This document shows positions 35,002 through 42,629 of a stretch of 64,000 nt of DNA, piece after piece; within the stretch, counting starts at the first letter, position 1; every line of letters starts with the position of its first letter. Origin of the DNA: CAWDPQ01 sp049642465. GTDB taxonomy: Bacteria; Acidobacteriota; Vicinamibacteria; Vicinamibacterales; 2-12-FULL-66-21. The position numbers were made by a program, and so were the translations under genes. The DNA lies in contig JBAROV010000167.1 in the NCBI GenBank assembly GCA_049642465.1, forward strand, positions 3,036 to 67,035. Reading direction: 5' to 3'. The notes beneath the pieces are model-generated. The model was given only the letters and a program-made list of their open reading frames with translations. It was not told where the DNA came from and searched no databases.

Positions 35002-37916
35002 AAACGTATACGGGCCGCGATTTGAAACCGCCGGGGATCGAAATAGTTCCGCGGCTCACCAAAGGCGGAACTGTGGACGCTCGGTTGGGGGTTGTACCCC
35101 GTTTGTTTGTCGAACAGGTTGAACACGTCCGCCGCGATCTGGAAATTGATCCGGTCGACGCGGATGTTCTGGGTGTAATTCAAATCAACCTGCCAGTGCG
35201 AGGGCGTCCGCCGTGAGCCTGCGGACTCCGCGTACCGGTTGGTGTCACTGGTGTTGGTGGTGAGCGCAATATAGGGTTCGTAGCTCCACGCCTCCCACGG
35301 ATGTCCCGACTGCGCGATGGCGTAGAAACCTGCCGTCGCATTCCAGAAGAAACCGTAGTAGCCGTAGATCTTCAGCATGTGACGGCGGTCGCCGCGGAGA
35401 TCGCCGTCCTTGAAGTCCCAGAGCTGCCGGCCGGCGCCATCGGCAATGTTCGACGAACCGATGAAAATATTCGCGTCGTTTCCAGTCGTCGAGTTGTCCT
35501 GGTCGAAATTGCCGTAATAGTGGCTCCACGTGTACGACCCTCGCATGAACGCGTTGCGGCCTCGCCACTCCGATTCAAGCGTCGCCTCGTAGTACTTCGT
35601 GTACGCGCCATCGAGTTCGGCTATCACGTAGGTTGAGCCACTGCCAATCTGGGCCAGCTTTTGCGTCAAGTCGGCTATGTACAGCTCGCGCGGAATGCCT
35701 GGCGGGGGGTTGAACGCAATTCTGGCGTTGTTGTTGGTGTCTTCCCAGAAGTGGCTCCCGTCCCGGTATCGGCCGTAGAGCCTGGCGGTCCATCTCGGAT
35801 TGAACTCTCGCGCGGTCCCGACGAGATATTCATCGATCGTCCGTGGCGTCAAATCGTCTACGAATAACTTGCCTGAAGACGACCCAACGGGCACCGCCGC
35901 GAAGAGAACGCCGCTGCTATCAAAGTGCGCGTCGATGAAGGTGCCGATGAGATTGCGATCCCATGACGCCGCCCGCGGCAGCGAGCTGGCCGCCGGAGTG
36001 TATCGCGCGAAGCTCGCGTAAACGGTGTGGCGATCGTTGTAGGCCCACGTGGCACCAACGCGAGGCTGAATCATCTTGCTGAACGGGATGTCGTACATCT
36101 TGTAGCGATTCCCCGGGGCCGAGCGGTAGCCGGAGAGGGTGGATGGATCCTCCCTCAGGCCCTGCCCGTAGAGCGTGTCGTTGCTCATGAGCACGCCTGC
36201 ATTGAACGTCCAGCTCCTGAACCGAATACTGTCGTTCACCTCGATGCTCTGCGACCGGTACTCGGACACAATTGGCGCAGCCTGCCCGGTCGTCTGCTGC
36301 TGATACCTCGCCGTGAAGTACGCGGATTGACCTGTTCCAGCGACAGGTGCCAGGCGGCCGCCTGGCACCGAGATCGACCCCCAGCCATTCGAGCTGCGGA
36401 GCAAGTCCTCCGAATCGACATATCGCTGATAGCCGACGTGGAGCTCGTGACTCACCGCCGTACCGAAAATCAGGTTGTAGCCCACCTGGCCAGCGTCCCT
36501 GAAAAAGTCCTGATCGTTGAACTCGGTTCCATATCCCACCAGGCCGCCGCCAGTCCGCGCGCCGTTCTCGATGTAACCGTAGCGTTCGATGAGCGGCTGG
36601 ATGAAGGTGTTGTAAGCCGTTTGGCCCGCAACCGGTGTGGGAACCGACAACAATCCGAGTTGGTCGAGGTTGGCGAGGTCGAGCCGAGTGCCAACCGCAT
36701 TGGTGGGACTCACCTTCGCGAGGTTGTCAGGGCGGCCAAGCGTTTCGTTCGCAAAATGGGTGTACTTGAAAGTGGCGTGGCTTCTGGAATTGATGACCCA
36801 CGAACCCTCGGCCGTTCCGATCTTCAACGAGGACTCGTTTCCTGTCCCCGTCGTCGACGAAGAACTCGCACCGAACAGATCGCTCCTGTCGAGCCGTTCC
36901 GAATCGCGGTAGCTGAAGTTCAACAGCACACTGTTGAGTGGCGTGAACGTCAGTTTGCCAAACCCTTCGTTGCGTGTGCTCTTGTAGGGCGGCAGCTCCC
37001 CGTAGCGGTTCGCGCGGTTCTCGCGGCGATTCTGCGGACGGTAGTAGGAGGCGTAGAAGTGCAGTTTGTTCGGCAGAATGGGGCCGCCGACGTTGCCTGT
37101 CAGCCAGCTCCGATCCTGTTCGTATCGCGACGCGCTGCCACTATTGAGCTGCGCGACCATGTTGTCGTTCTGCAGCTGGTAGCTCAGTTCACCAGAAAAG
37201 CGGTTCGTTCCCGACTTGCTGACAGAATCGATTGTGAAACCTCCGGATCGATCGAAGTCAATGGCACGCGCTCCCCCTTTGATCGTGGTTACCTGGGCAA
37301 TGTCGTGCGCCGCGGGTTCGGCGGAGAGCGTGCCAAAGAGCGGGAGGGTGACGTTGACGCCGTCGAACTGATACACGTTGTCCTGGCCGCTTCCACCGGC
37401 GCTCGGGCCGCGGACCGCGTCCTGCGTGTACTGCACGCCGGGAATCAATTTGACCAGATCGCGGTACTCCTGGCCGACCGGCAGCGACATGATCTGCTCG
37501 TTTGACACACCACTCTTGATCGTTGCCGAGTCGCGTTCCACAAGTGAGACGGTCGCGGCGACTGTGACGGTCTCGCTGACTCCCGCAATTCCGAGCGTGG
37601 CGTCAACAACGGTGTCCTGTGCGAGCTGGACCTGCGCTTCGCGCGTCACCGTCTGCATTCCCGACAGCGTGAACGTCACGGTGTAATTCCCCGGCGGCAG
37701 CGCCGGCAAGCGATAGGCGCCGCTGACTTCCGTTGTCGCCGACCGTGCCGCCGGAAGAACGTTCGATCGCGCTTCGACGGTCACACCCGGCAAAACCGCG
37801 CCACTCGTGTCTGCAACTCTTCCAGTGATCGCTCCGGTCTGCTGTGCGCCGGCGGGGAGTGCAAACAGCACGACGAAACACGGGCAAAGTAACCGGAGCG
37901 CGCGTACCGATACCAT
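34998..37916 (-). CDS. TonB-dependent receptor with N-terminal carboxypeptidase-regulatory domain (Oar-like)
   Basis: A 972-residue outer-membrane protein. After the signal peptide (LLCPCFVVLFALPAGAQQ) comes a CarboxypepD_reg domain (GAITGRVADTSGAVLPGVTVEAR near residues 30-110), a TonB plug (SLPVGQEYRDLVKLIPGVQ, then QFDGVNVT and IDFDRSGGFTIDSVSKSGTNRFSG) and a long barrel ending in Phe (IAARIRF). This Oar-like layout is abundant in acidobacteria and takes up or exports large substrates, probably oligosaccharides or peptides. ATG 37916 follows GGAGG by 8 bases; the frame is open much further upstream into the divergent gene, but that part is not expected to be translated. It is divergent from the M14 carboxypeptidase with about 100 bp between. 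Confidence 0.92.
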   Translation of the reverse strand: MVSVRALRLLCPCFVVLFALPAGAQQTGAITGRVADTSGAVLPGVTVEARSNVLPAARSATTEVSGAYRLPALPPGNYTVTFTLSGMQTVTREAQVQLAQDTVVDATLGIAGVSETVTVAATVSLVERDSATIKSGVSNEQIMSLPVGQEYRDLVKLIPGVQYTQDAVRGPSAGGSGQDNVYQFDGVNVTLPLFGTLSAEPAAHDIAQVTTIKGGARAIDFDRSGGFTIDSVSKSGTNRFSGELSYQLQNDNMVAQLNSGSASRYEQDRSWLTGNVGGPILPNKLHFYASYYRPQNRRENRANRYGELPPYKSTRNEGFGKLTFTPLNSVLLNFSYRDSERLDRSDLFGASSSSTTGTGNESSLKIGTAEGSWVINSRSHATFKYTHFANETLGRPDNLAKVSPTNAVGTRLDLANLDQLGLLSVPTPVAGQTAYNTFIQPLIERYGYIENGARTGGGLVGYGTEFNDQDFFRDAGQVGYNLIFGTAVSHELHVGYQRYVDSEDLLRSSNGWGSISVPGGRLAPVAGTGQSAYFTARYQQQTTGQAAPIVSEYRSQSIEVNDSIRFRSWTFNAGVLMSNDTLYGQGLREDPSTLSGYRSAPGNRYKMYDIPFSKMIQPRVGATWAYNDRHTVYASFARYTPAASSLPRAASWDRNLIGTFIDAHFDSSGVLFAAVPVGSSSGKLFVDDLTPRTIDEYLVGTAREFNPRWTARLYGRYRDGSHFWEDTNNNARIAFNPPPGIPRELYIADLTQKLAQIGSGSTYVIAELDGAYTKYYEATLESEWRGRNAFMRGSYTWSHYYGNFDQDNSTTGNDANIFIGSSNIADGAGRQLWDFKDGDLRGDRRHMLKIYGYYGFFWNATAGFYAIAQSGHPWEAWSYEPYIALTTNTSDTNRYAESAGSRRTPSHWQVDLNYTQNIRVDRINFQIAADVFNLFDKQTGYNPQPSVHSSAFGEPRNYFDPRRFQIAARIRF

Positions 37917-38015
37917 GAGGACCCCTCCATCCATCTGTCGATTACAAGGAACGCTTTCGCGCAAGCGGAAAGTATACTGCGCTGATATGATCCTCGGCTT
38001 CGCGCTGGAGGTCTC

Positions 38016-39611
38016 GTGAGAGGAGTCTTCGCCACCGCGGTCCTGGGTGGCCTCGCCGCATTGGTGCCCGCAATCGAGTGGCAAGTCACGCCGGCTCACG
38101 CACTCCAGACCACGCCGGAGCGCACCGACTTTCGTGATACGAGCCGCTACGAAGACGTCGTGGCATTCATCGATGCGCTCGCCAAGACGTCGTCCAAGAT
38201 CCACGCCACCACCTTCGGCGTAACCAACGAAAAGCGGAGTCTGCCGCTGGTCGTCGTCGGTGCCGACGACGCATCTGCGGACGCGGTCAAGCGAACGCGA
38301 AAGCTCCGCGTCTACATTCAGGGGAACATTCACGGCGGTGAAGTCGAGGGAAAGGAATCCGCGCAGATCCTGCTGCGCGAGCTTGCCGAAGGGAAACACG
38401 ACGACTGGCTGAAAACGATGGTGCTGCTGCTGGCGCCGATTTACAACGCGGACGGCAACGAACGATTTGCGCTGAACAACCGCAGTTCCCAGTACGGACC
38501 GCTCGGCGGCCAGGGGCAGCGTGCGAACGCGCAGGGCCTCGACCTGAATCGCGACCACATGAAGCTCGACTCGCCCGAGGGTCGCGCGGTGGTCAAGTTA
38601 ATGAATGACTACGACCCGCAGGTGTCGATGGACCTGCACACGACCAACGGTTCGCACCATGCTTATCACCTGACTTACGCACCCCCTCTCAATCCGGCCA
38701 CCGATCCATCAATCGTACGGCTCCTTCGGCTCGAGTGGCTGCCCCGCGTGACCGCGACGATTCGCGCGAAATACGGATGGGACTACTACTATTACGGCAA
38801 TCTGCAGGGCAAGACCCGCGAGGCGGGATCGCCGAACGAGCGATCGTGGCGAAGCTTCGATCACCGGCCAAGGTTCAACAACAATTACATCGGTCTGCGG
38901 AATCGGTTCGCGGTATTGAGCGAAGCCTATGCAAACGCCACCTTCCGCGATCGCATTCTGGCGACCAGCCGGTTCGTCGAAGAAAACCTGAACTATGTTC
39001 GCGATAATGCCGCGACCATTCGAAGACTCGTGGAGGACGCTGACCAGAAAACCGTCGTCGGTGCTCGGCTGCCGCTACGGGCGGAACTCGAGCGCGCCCC
39101 CGAGCTGGTCGAAATCCTTCTTGGCGAGGTAACGAAAGAACAACACCCGGTTGACGGACACATCATGCACCTCCGCAAGGACGTCAAGAATCCGGAGAAA
39201 ATGGCAGAATACGGGACGTTCAAGGGAACAGAGTTCGAACGGGTTCCGTCAGCGTACTTTGTTCCTGCCGTGCTCACCGATGTCGTCGAGAGGCTCAGAA
39301 TGCATGGGGTGGTCGCGACTCCCCTCGATTCGTCCAGCCGCGTGTCGGCCGAGGAGTTTCGCATCGAAAAGAGTGAGACGGCGGCCACACCGTTTCAGAA
39401 TCACAAGGAACGAACACTCACGGGGGCCTGGCAGGCTGGCGAGCGGCAACTGCCGGCAGGAATGCTGCGGGTGGACATGAAGCAGCCGCTCGCACGTTTG
39501 GCGTTCTATCTCCTGGAACCCAGGTCGGACGATGGGCTGACCGACTGGAATTTCCTGGACCAGGCGTTGGACGGCGCACAGCTGTATCCGATCCTCCGCA
39601 CCAGCAACTGA
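38016..39611 (+). CDS. Exported M14 zinc carboxypeptidase-family protein
   Basis: A 531-residue protein with a signal-like N-terminus (VFATAVLGGLAALVPAIEW). The M14 zinc site is present: HGGEVEGKE near residue 107 (HxxE), the substrate-binding NRD in LDLNRDHMKLDSPEG near 175, and the third ligand His in SMDLHTTNGSHH near 207. The catalytic Glu is likely in SEAYANATF near 305. The C-terminal 200 residues form an extra domain typical of bacterial M14 relatives from this group. It may trim peptides taken up through the neighbouring TonB receptor. The start is GTG 38016 with GGAGG 7 bases upstream. The kinase-like gene follows after 7 bp. Confidence 0.88.
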   Translation: MRGVFATAVLGGLAALVPAIEWQVTPAHALQTTPERTDFRDTSRYEDVVAFIDALAKTSSKIHATTFGVTNEKRSLPLVVVGADDASADAVKRTRKLRVYIQGNIHGGEVEGKESAQILLRELAEGKHDDWLKTMVLLLAPIYNADGNERFALNNRSSQYGPLGGQGQRANAQGLDLNRDHMKLDSPEGRAVVKLMNDYDPQVSMDLHTTNGSHHAYHLTYAPPLNPATDPSIVRLLRLEWLPRVTATIRAKYGWDYYYYGNLQGKTREAGSPNERSWRSFDHRPRFNNNYIGLRNRFAVLSEAYANATFRDRILATSRFVEENLNYVRDNAATIRRLVEDADQKTVVGARLPLRAELERAPELVEILLGEVTKEQHPVDGHIMHLRKDVKNPEKMAEYGTFKGTEFERVPSAYFVPAVLTDVVERLRMHGVVATPLDSSSRVSAEEFRIEKSETAATPFQNHKERTLTGAWQAGERQLPAGMLRVDMKQPLARLAFYLLEPRSDDGLTDWNFLDQALDGAQLYPILRTSN

Positions 39612-39618
39612 AGACACC

Positions 39619-40386
39619 ATGCCGATTCTCATTGCGCTCGTTGCGTCGTTGGTCCTTCAGGCGCCTGCCGGTCAAGCGCGAACTGCGGACGGCTGGCAGC
39701 CGCGCCGCACGGAGATCGAGCACTGTCTCGTGGAGGCGAAGGTCGCGAAGCTCGAAGAAGTTCCTATCGGCGTGACCAAGCCCAGTCGCGCGATTCTTCA
39801 GGACGTCGGATGCGCGAGAGCCTTTGCATGGAAACCGCTGCGGCCGGGGATGTACAGCGGCTACTGGGAGAGCTACAAGTCAGAGATCGCCGCCTACGAG
39901 ATGGACAAGCTGCTCAACCTGAACATGGTGCCCATCGCGGTCGAGCGCAAAATCAACGGAGTCACGGGCGCCGCGATCCTGTGGCTTGACGGCGTCCGCA
40001 GCTGGGATCAAATCCTTCCGTTGCCAAAACCCGCGGTCTGGCCGATGCGGCTGGTGCGCATGAAGATGTTCGATTGCCTCGTGGGTAACACGGATCGCAA
40101 CAAGGGGAACATGCTGATCGATGAGGCCTGGAATCTCTATCTCATCGACCACTCTCGAGGCTTCGTGGCCGAGAGGCGACTGCCGCCCTCGTCTCTCTTT
40201 CAGAATGTCGATCGGGCGTTGTGGCAGCGCATGCTGACGCTCGACGAGGCGACGCTCGAGCAGCATCTCGGCGCGTGGCTGGAGGCCCGGCAGATCCGTT
40301 CGATACTGCAGCGGCGCGACGCGATGAAGAAGCACATCGACTCGCTCGTGGCAAAGCAAGGCGACAAGGTGTTCTTCGCGCCCTGA
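39619..40386 (+). CDS. Exported protein kinase-like (Fam20C / PI3K-HipA fold) protein
   Basis: A 255-residue protein with a signal peptide (MPILIALVASLVLQAPAGQA). The core looks like an atypical kinase. AFAWKPL supplies a candidate ATP-binding Lys72, and YKSEIAAYEMDKLLNL a pairing Glu89. The hinge region MVPIAVERKINGVTGAAILW follows. LVGNTDRNKGNMLID (Asp159) resembles the catalytic loop of Fam20C and PI3K-like kinases, and LIDHSRGF (Asp177) the metal-binding loop. Substrate is unknown; an extracytoplasmic protein or glycan is possible because of the signal peptide. It follows the M14 gene by 7 bp and is probably cotranscribed. Its stop TGA abuts the convergent stop (TGACTA). The name is based on motif order only. 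Confidence 0.6.
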   Translation: MPILIALVASLVLQAPAGQARTADGWQPRRTEIEHCLVEAKVAKLEEVPIGVTKPSRAILQDVGCARAFAWKPLRPGMYSGYWESYKSEIAAYEMDKLLNLNMVPIAVERKINGVTGAAILWLDGVRSWDQILPLPKPAVWPMRLVRMKMFDCLVGNTDRNKGNMLIDEAWNLYLIDHSRGFVAERRLPPSSLFQNVDRALWQRMLTLDEATLEQHLGAWLEARQIRSILQRRDAMKKHIDSLVAKQGDKVFFAP

Positions 40387-40599
40387 CTACTTGCGTCTGG
40401 ACCCCACGATCAAGAGCACGATCCCGCCGGCCAGTGCGAGGCCTCCCAGCACAGGGGGCAGCGGAATCGTTTCGCGCCTCTCGGTTGTCGCTTCGATCGG
40501 CCCGATGTCGAGCACTTTTTCGCGTTTCGTGTAGGTAATGCCGCCATACGCGAGCGCGATGATGCCGATCACGATCAGCACGACGCCGATGATCTTCAT
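40387..40599 (-). CDS. Small two-helix membrane protein (DUF3185-like)
   Basis: A 70-residue protein with two hydrophobic helices (IIGVVLIVIGIIALAYGGI at residues 3-21 and VLGGLALAGGIVLLIVG near 50-66), joined by a polar loop with YTKREKVLDIGPIEATTERRE. The VLDIGP...ETIPLPP loop is seen in small acidobacterial and proteobacterial membrane proteins grouped with DUF3185; function is unknown. ATG 40599 is preceded by GGGAGAG. The PfkB gene lies 27 bp upstream on the same strand. Confidence 0.75.
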   Translation of the reverse strand: MKIIGVVLIVIGIIALAYGGITYTKREKVLDIGPIEATTERRETIPLPPVLGGLALAGGIVLLIVGSRRK

Positions 40600-40626
40600 G
40601 GTCTCTCCCTGATAGTTCGAGCCGCG

Positions 40627-41709
40627 CTATCGCTGGATCCGGGCCGATCCGCCCTTCGCAAATGCCCGCACCTGTTCCAGCGTCGCCATCGAGGTATCGC
40701 CGGGGAATGTCGTAATCAATGCACCGTGGGCCCAGCCCAGCCTCACCGACTCGTCCGGTGATTCCCCAGTCAGCAGGCCGTAGAAAAGACCCGCCGCAAA
40801 GCCGTCACCGCCGCCCACGCGATCGTGAACGTCGAGCTCACAGGTGTTCGGGATGTAGGTTTGACCGTTGATCCACGCCACCGCTCCCCAGGTGTGGCGG
40901 TTCGTCGAATGCACCTCCCGCATCGTCGTCGCGACCACTTTGATGCGGGGGTAACGGGCGACCACTCGGTCGATCATTCCGAAGAACACCGTCGGATCGA
41001 GTTTCGACGCCGCCGCGACCTCCGGGCCGGGTATGCCCAGCCCTTTCTGCAGGTCCTCCTCGTTGCCCACGAGTACGTCCACGTGCTCGACGATTCGGCC
41101 GATCACCGACGCCGCGCGTCCGAGTCCGCCGGACGCGCTCCAGAGCTTCTCGCGATAATTGAGGTCGAACGACACCACCGCGCCATGCTTCCTCGCCGCC
41201 TGCATGGCCTCGACGATCAGTTCAGCCGTCGTCTCGGACAGCGCGGCAAAGATGCCGCCACTATGAAACCATCGGACGCCGCCGCCAAAGATCGCGTCCC
41301 AGTCGAAGTCGCCGGGTTTGAGCTGCGCCGCCGCTTCGTTGCAGCGGTTGTAGAACACGACTGGACCGCGAACGCCATAACCGCGATCGCTGTAGACGGC
41401 TGCCATGTTCGGCCCGCGCGCGCCATCGTGCTTGAACATCTTGTAGAACGGCGTCACGCTCATCGCGCGCACGCGACCGGCAATGAGATCGCCAATGGGA
41501 TAGTCCACCATTGCGCTGGCGACGCCCGTCCGCATGCGAAAGCAGTCCGCCAGGTTCGCCGCGGTATTGAACTCTCCGCCGCTCACGTGTATTTCGCACG
41601 ACATCGCCTTGCGAAATGGGACGATCCCGGGATCGAGGCGATGAACGAGAGCTCCGAGCGCGAGGAAATCCAGCGCGCCGCCCGCAGGAATGTTGAGAAC
41701 ACGGTCCAT
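40627..41709 (-). CDS. PfkB-family sugar kinase (2-keto-3-deoxygluconate kinase-like)
   Basis: A 360-residue ribokinase-fold enzyme. The sugar site contains HVSGGEFNTAANLAD near the N-terminus. GARGPNMAAVYSDRGYGVRG and FSDLNYREKLWS-like (VSFDLNYREKLW) segments are typical of KDG kinases. The C-terminal signature is DRVGGGDGFAAGLFYGLL, with the catalytic Asp in GGGD where GAGD is usual. It would phosphorylate 2-dehydro-3-deoxygluconate or a similar acid sugar. No aldolase or dehydratase of that pathway lies next to it, so the substrate is not certain. The upstream TonB-type gene is 53 bp away on the same strand. Confidence 0.85.
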   Translation of the reverse strand: MDRVLNIPAGGALDFLALGALVHRLDPGIVPFRKAMSCEIHVSGGEFNTAANLADCFRMRTGVASAMVDYPIGDLIAGRVRAMSVTPFYKMFKHDGARGPNMAAVYSDRGYGVRGPVVFYNRCNEAAAQLKPGDFDWDAIFGGGVRWFHSGGIFAALSETTAELIVEAMQAARKHGAVVSFDLNYREKLWSASGGLGRAASVIGRIVEHVDVLVGNEEDLQKGLGIPGPEVAAASKLDPTVFFGMIDRVVARYPRIKVVATTMREVHSTNRHTWGAVAWINGQTYIPNTCELDVHDRVGGGDGFAAGLFYGLLTGESPDESVRLGWAHGALITTFPGDTSMATLEQVRAFAKGGSARIQR

Positions 41710-41749
41710 GGTCGAGCAACGCTATCGATGCCGTTGGGGTCATGTCAAG

Positions 41750-41775
41750 TTACGGCATCCGCTTACGGCATCCGC
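41750..41775. repeat. 13-bp tandem duplication at the stop codon of the TonB-type gene
   Basis: TTACGGCATCCGC occurs twice back to back (41750-41762 and 41763-41775). The second copy contains the stop codon and last codons of the minus-strand TonB-type gene; the first is a frame-shifted duplicate just downstream of its stop. It is probably a recent slippage event without coding effect. Confidence 0.7.
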
Positions 41776-42422
41776 TTCAGTTCGAACGACACCGTAACCG
41801 TCATCACGATGGGCACGGGGTGTCCATTCAGCAGCGTCGGGGTGAACTGCCACTGGCGCACGGCGTCAATTGCGGCGTTGTCGAGCAGCGGGATCGAGCG
41901 AAGAACCCGCACGTCGCGTACGCGCCCGGTCTCGCTAATCACCGCCTCCAGGATTACTGTTCCCTGCACGCCGTTGGCACGCGCAATCTGCGGGTACATC
42001 GGCGGGACATGTTTCGTCTTGGCCGGCGGCCGGATGTCGCCGCCGGTGGGAATGGGTTTCGTAACGGGCGGAGGCGGTGGGATCGGCAGCGTCGGACCAA
42101 GGACGACGACACCGTTCGAATCGCCATTGGGCACGCCCGGAAGACCGTCGTAGGCCGGTGCGGAAACGGTCAATTCGGGATTGATGCTGTCGGGCGCCAC
42201 CGTCGGCGCGACTGTGTGGTCAACCACAGTTGACGATTGGGGCGTCACGCGCGAATGAGGAGGCGGTGGAAGTTCCGGCAACTGTGCCGGCTTCGCCTGC
42301 ATGAACTCGGGCACGATGTGAATGCGCGGAAGCGCATCCATAGCCGCCAGCGGAATGACGACCACGACGACGAGCACCGCCGCGTGGGCGGCGATGGAGA
42401 GAAAGATCGGGTAAAGACGCAT
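41763..42422 (-). CDS. TonB-family energy-transducer protein
   Basis: A 219-residue periplasm-spanning protein. It has an N-terminal membrane anchor (IFLSIAAHAAVLVVVVVIPLAAM), a proline-rich stretch (PELPPPPHS, PIPPPPPVTKPIP) and a C-terminal TonB domain (HVPPMYPQIARANGVQGTVILEAVISETG, then AAIDAVRQWQFTPTLLNGHPV). It should pass proton-motive force from ExbBD to outer-membrane receptors such as the one at 34998-37916; no exbBD is in the window. An AAGGAGGA ribosome site lies 5 bases before ATG 42422, the best in the window. A 13-bp duplication marks its stop. Confidence 0.88.
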   Translation of the reverse strand: MRLYPIFLSIAAHAAVLVVVVVIPLAAMDALPRIHIVPEFMQAKPAQLPELPPPPHSRVTPQSSTVVDHTVAPTVAPDSINPELTVSAPAYDGLPGVPNGDSNGVVVLGPTLPIPPPPPVTKPIPTGGDIRPPAKTKHVPPMYPQIARANGVQGTVILEAVISETGRVRDVRVLRSIPLLDNAAIDAVRQWQFTPTLLNGHPVPIVMTVTVSFELKRMP

Positions 42423-42513
42423 TCGGTCCTCCTTCGCGTGTGACGCGATGGAGGCCGCGCCGGCGTGGCCTGTTCACTACTTTGACCCCGCACCCATGCG
42501 CGCGTTCCGGTGA

Positions 42514-42621
42514 AAAAGGGGACAGTCCCCTTTTCGCAGAAACGGACACCACGAAGAAATGGGGACAGTCCCCCTTTTCCCCGACTGTCCGGATGTGGGA
42601 AAAGGGGACTGTCCCCTTTTT
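42514..42621. repeat. Three copies of a GGGGACAGTCCCC palindrome
   Basis: The gap between the TonB-type gene and the PBP gene (about 207 bp, no ORF of its own) holds AAAAGGGGACAGTCCCCTTTT at 42514-42534, GGGGACAGTCCCCC plus TTTT at 42561-42578, and the opposite-centre copy AAAAGGGGACTGTCCCCTTTTT at 42600-42621. A partial ACTGTCC lies at 42584-42590. Each copy is a strong GC stem flanked by A and T tracts, so it could end transcription in either direction. Confidence 0.75.
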
Positions 42622-42629
42622 CACCTTTT

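Noticed and set aside
36027..37505. 492-codon plus-strand open frame opposite the TonB receptor
   Set aside because: No domain, no start signal, and composition typical of antisense frames.
37917..38558. Upstream extension of the TonB receptor frame by 214 codons
   Set aside because: It overlaps the divergent M14 gene and would bury the signal peptide; ATG 37916 has a good GGAGG site.
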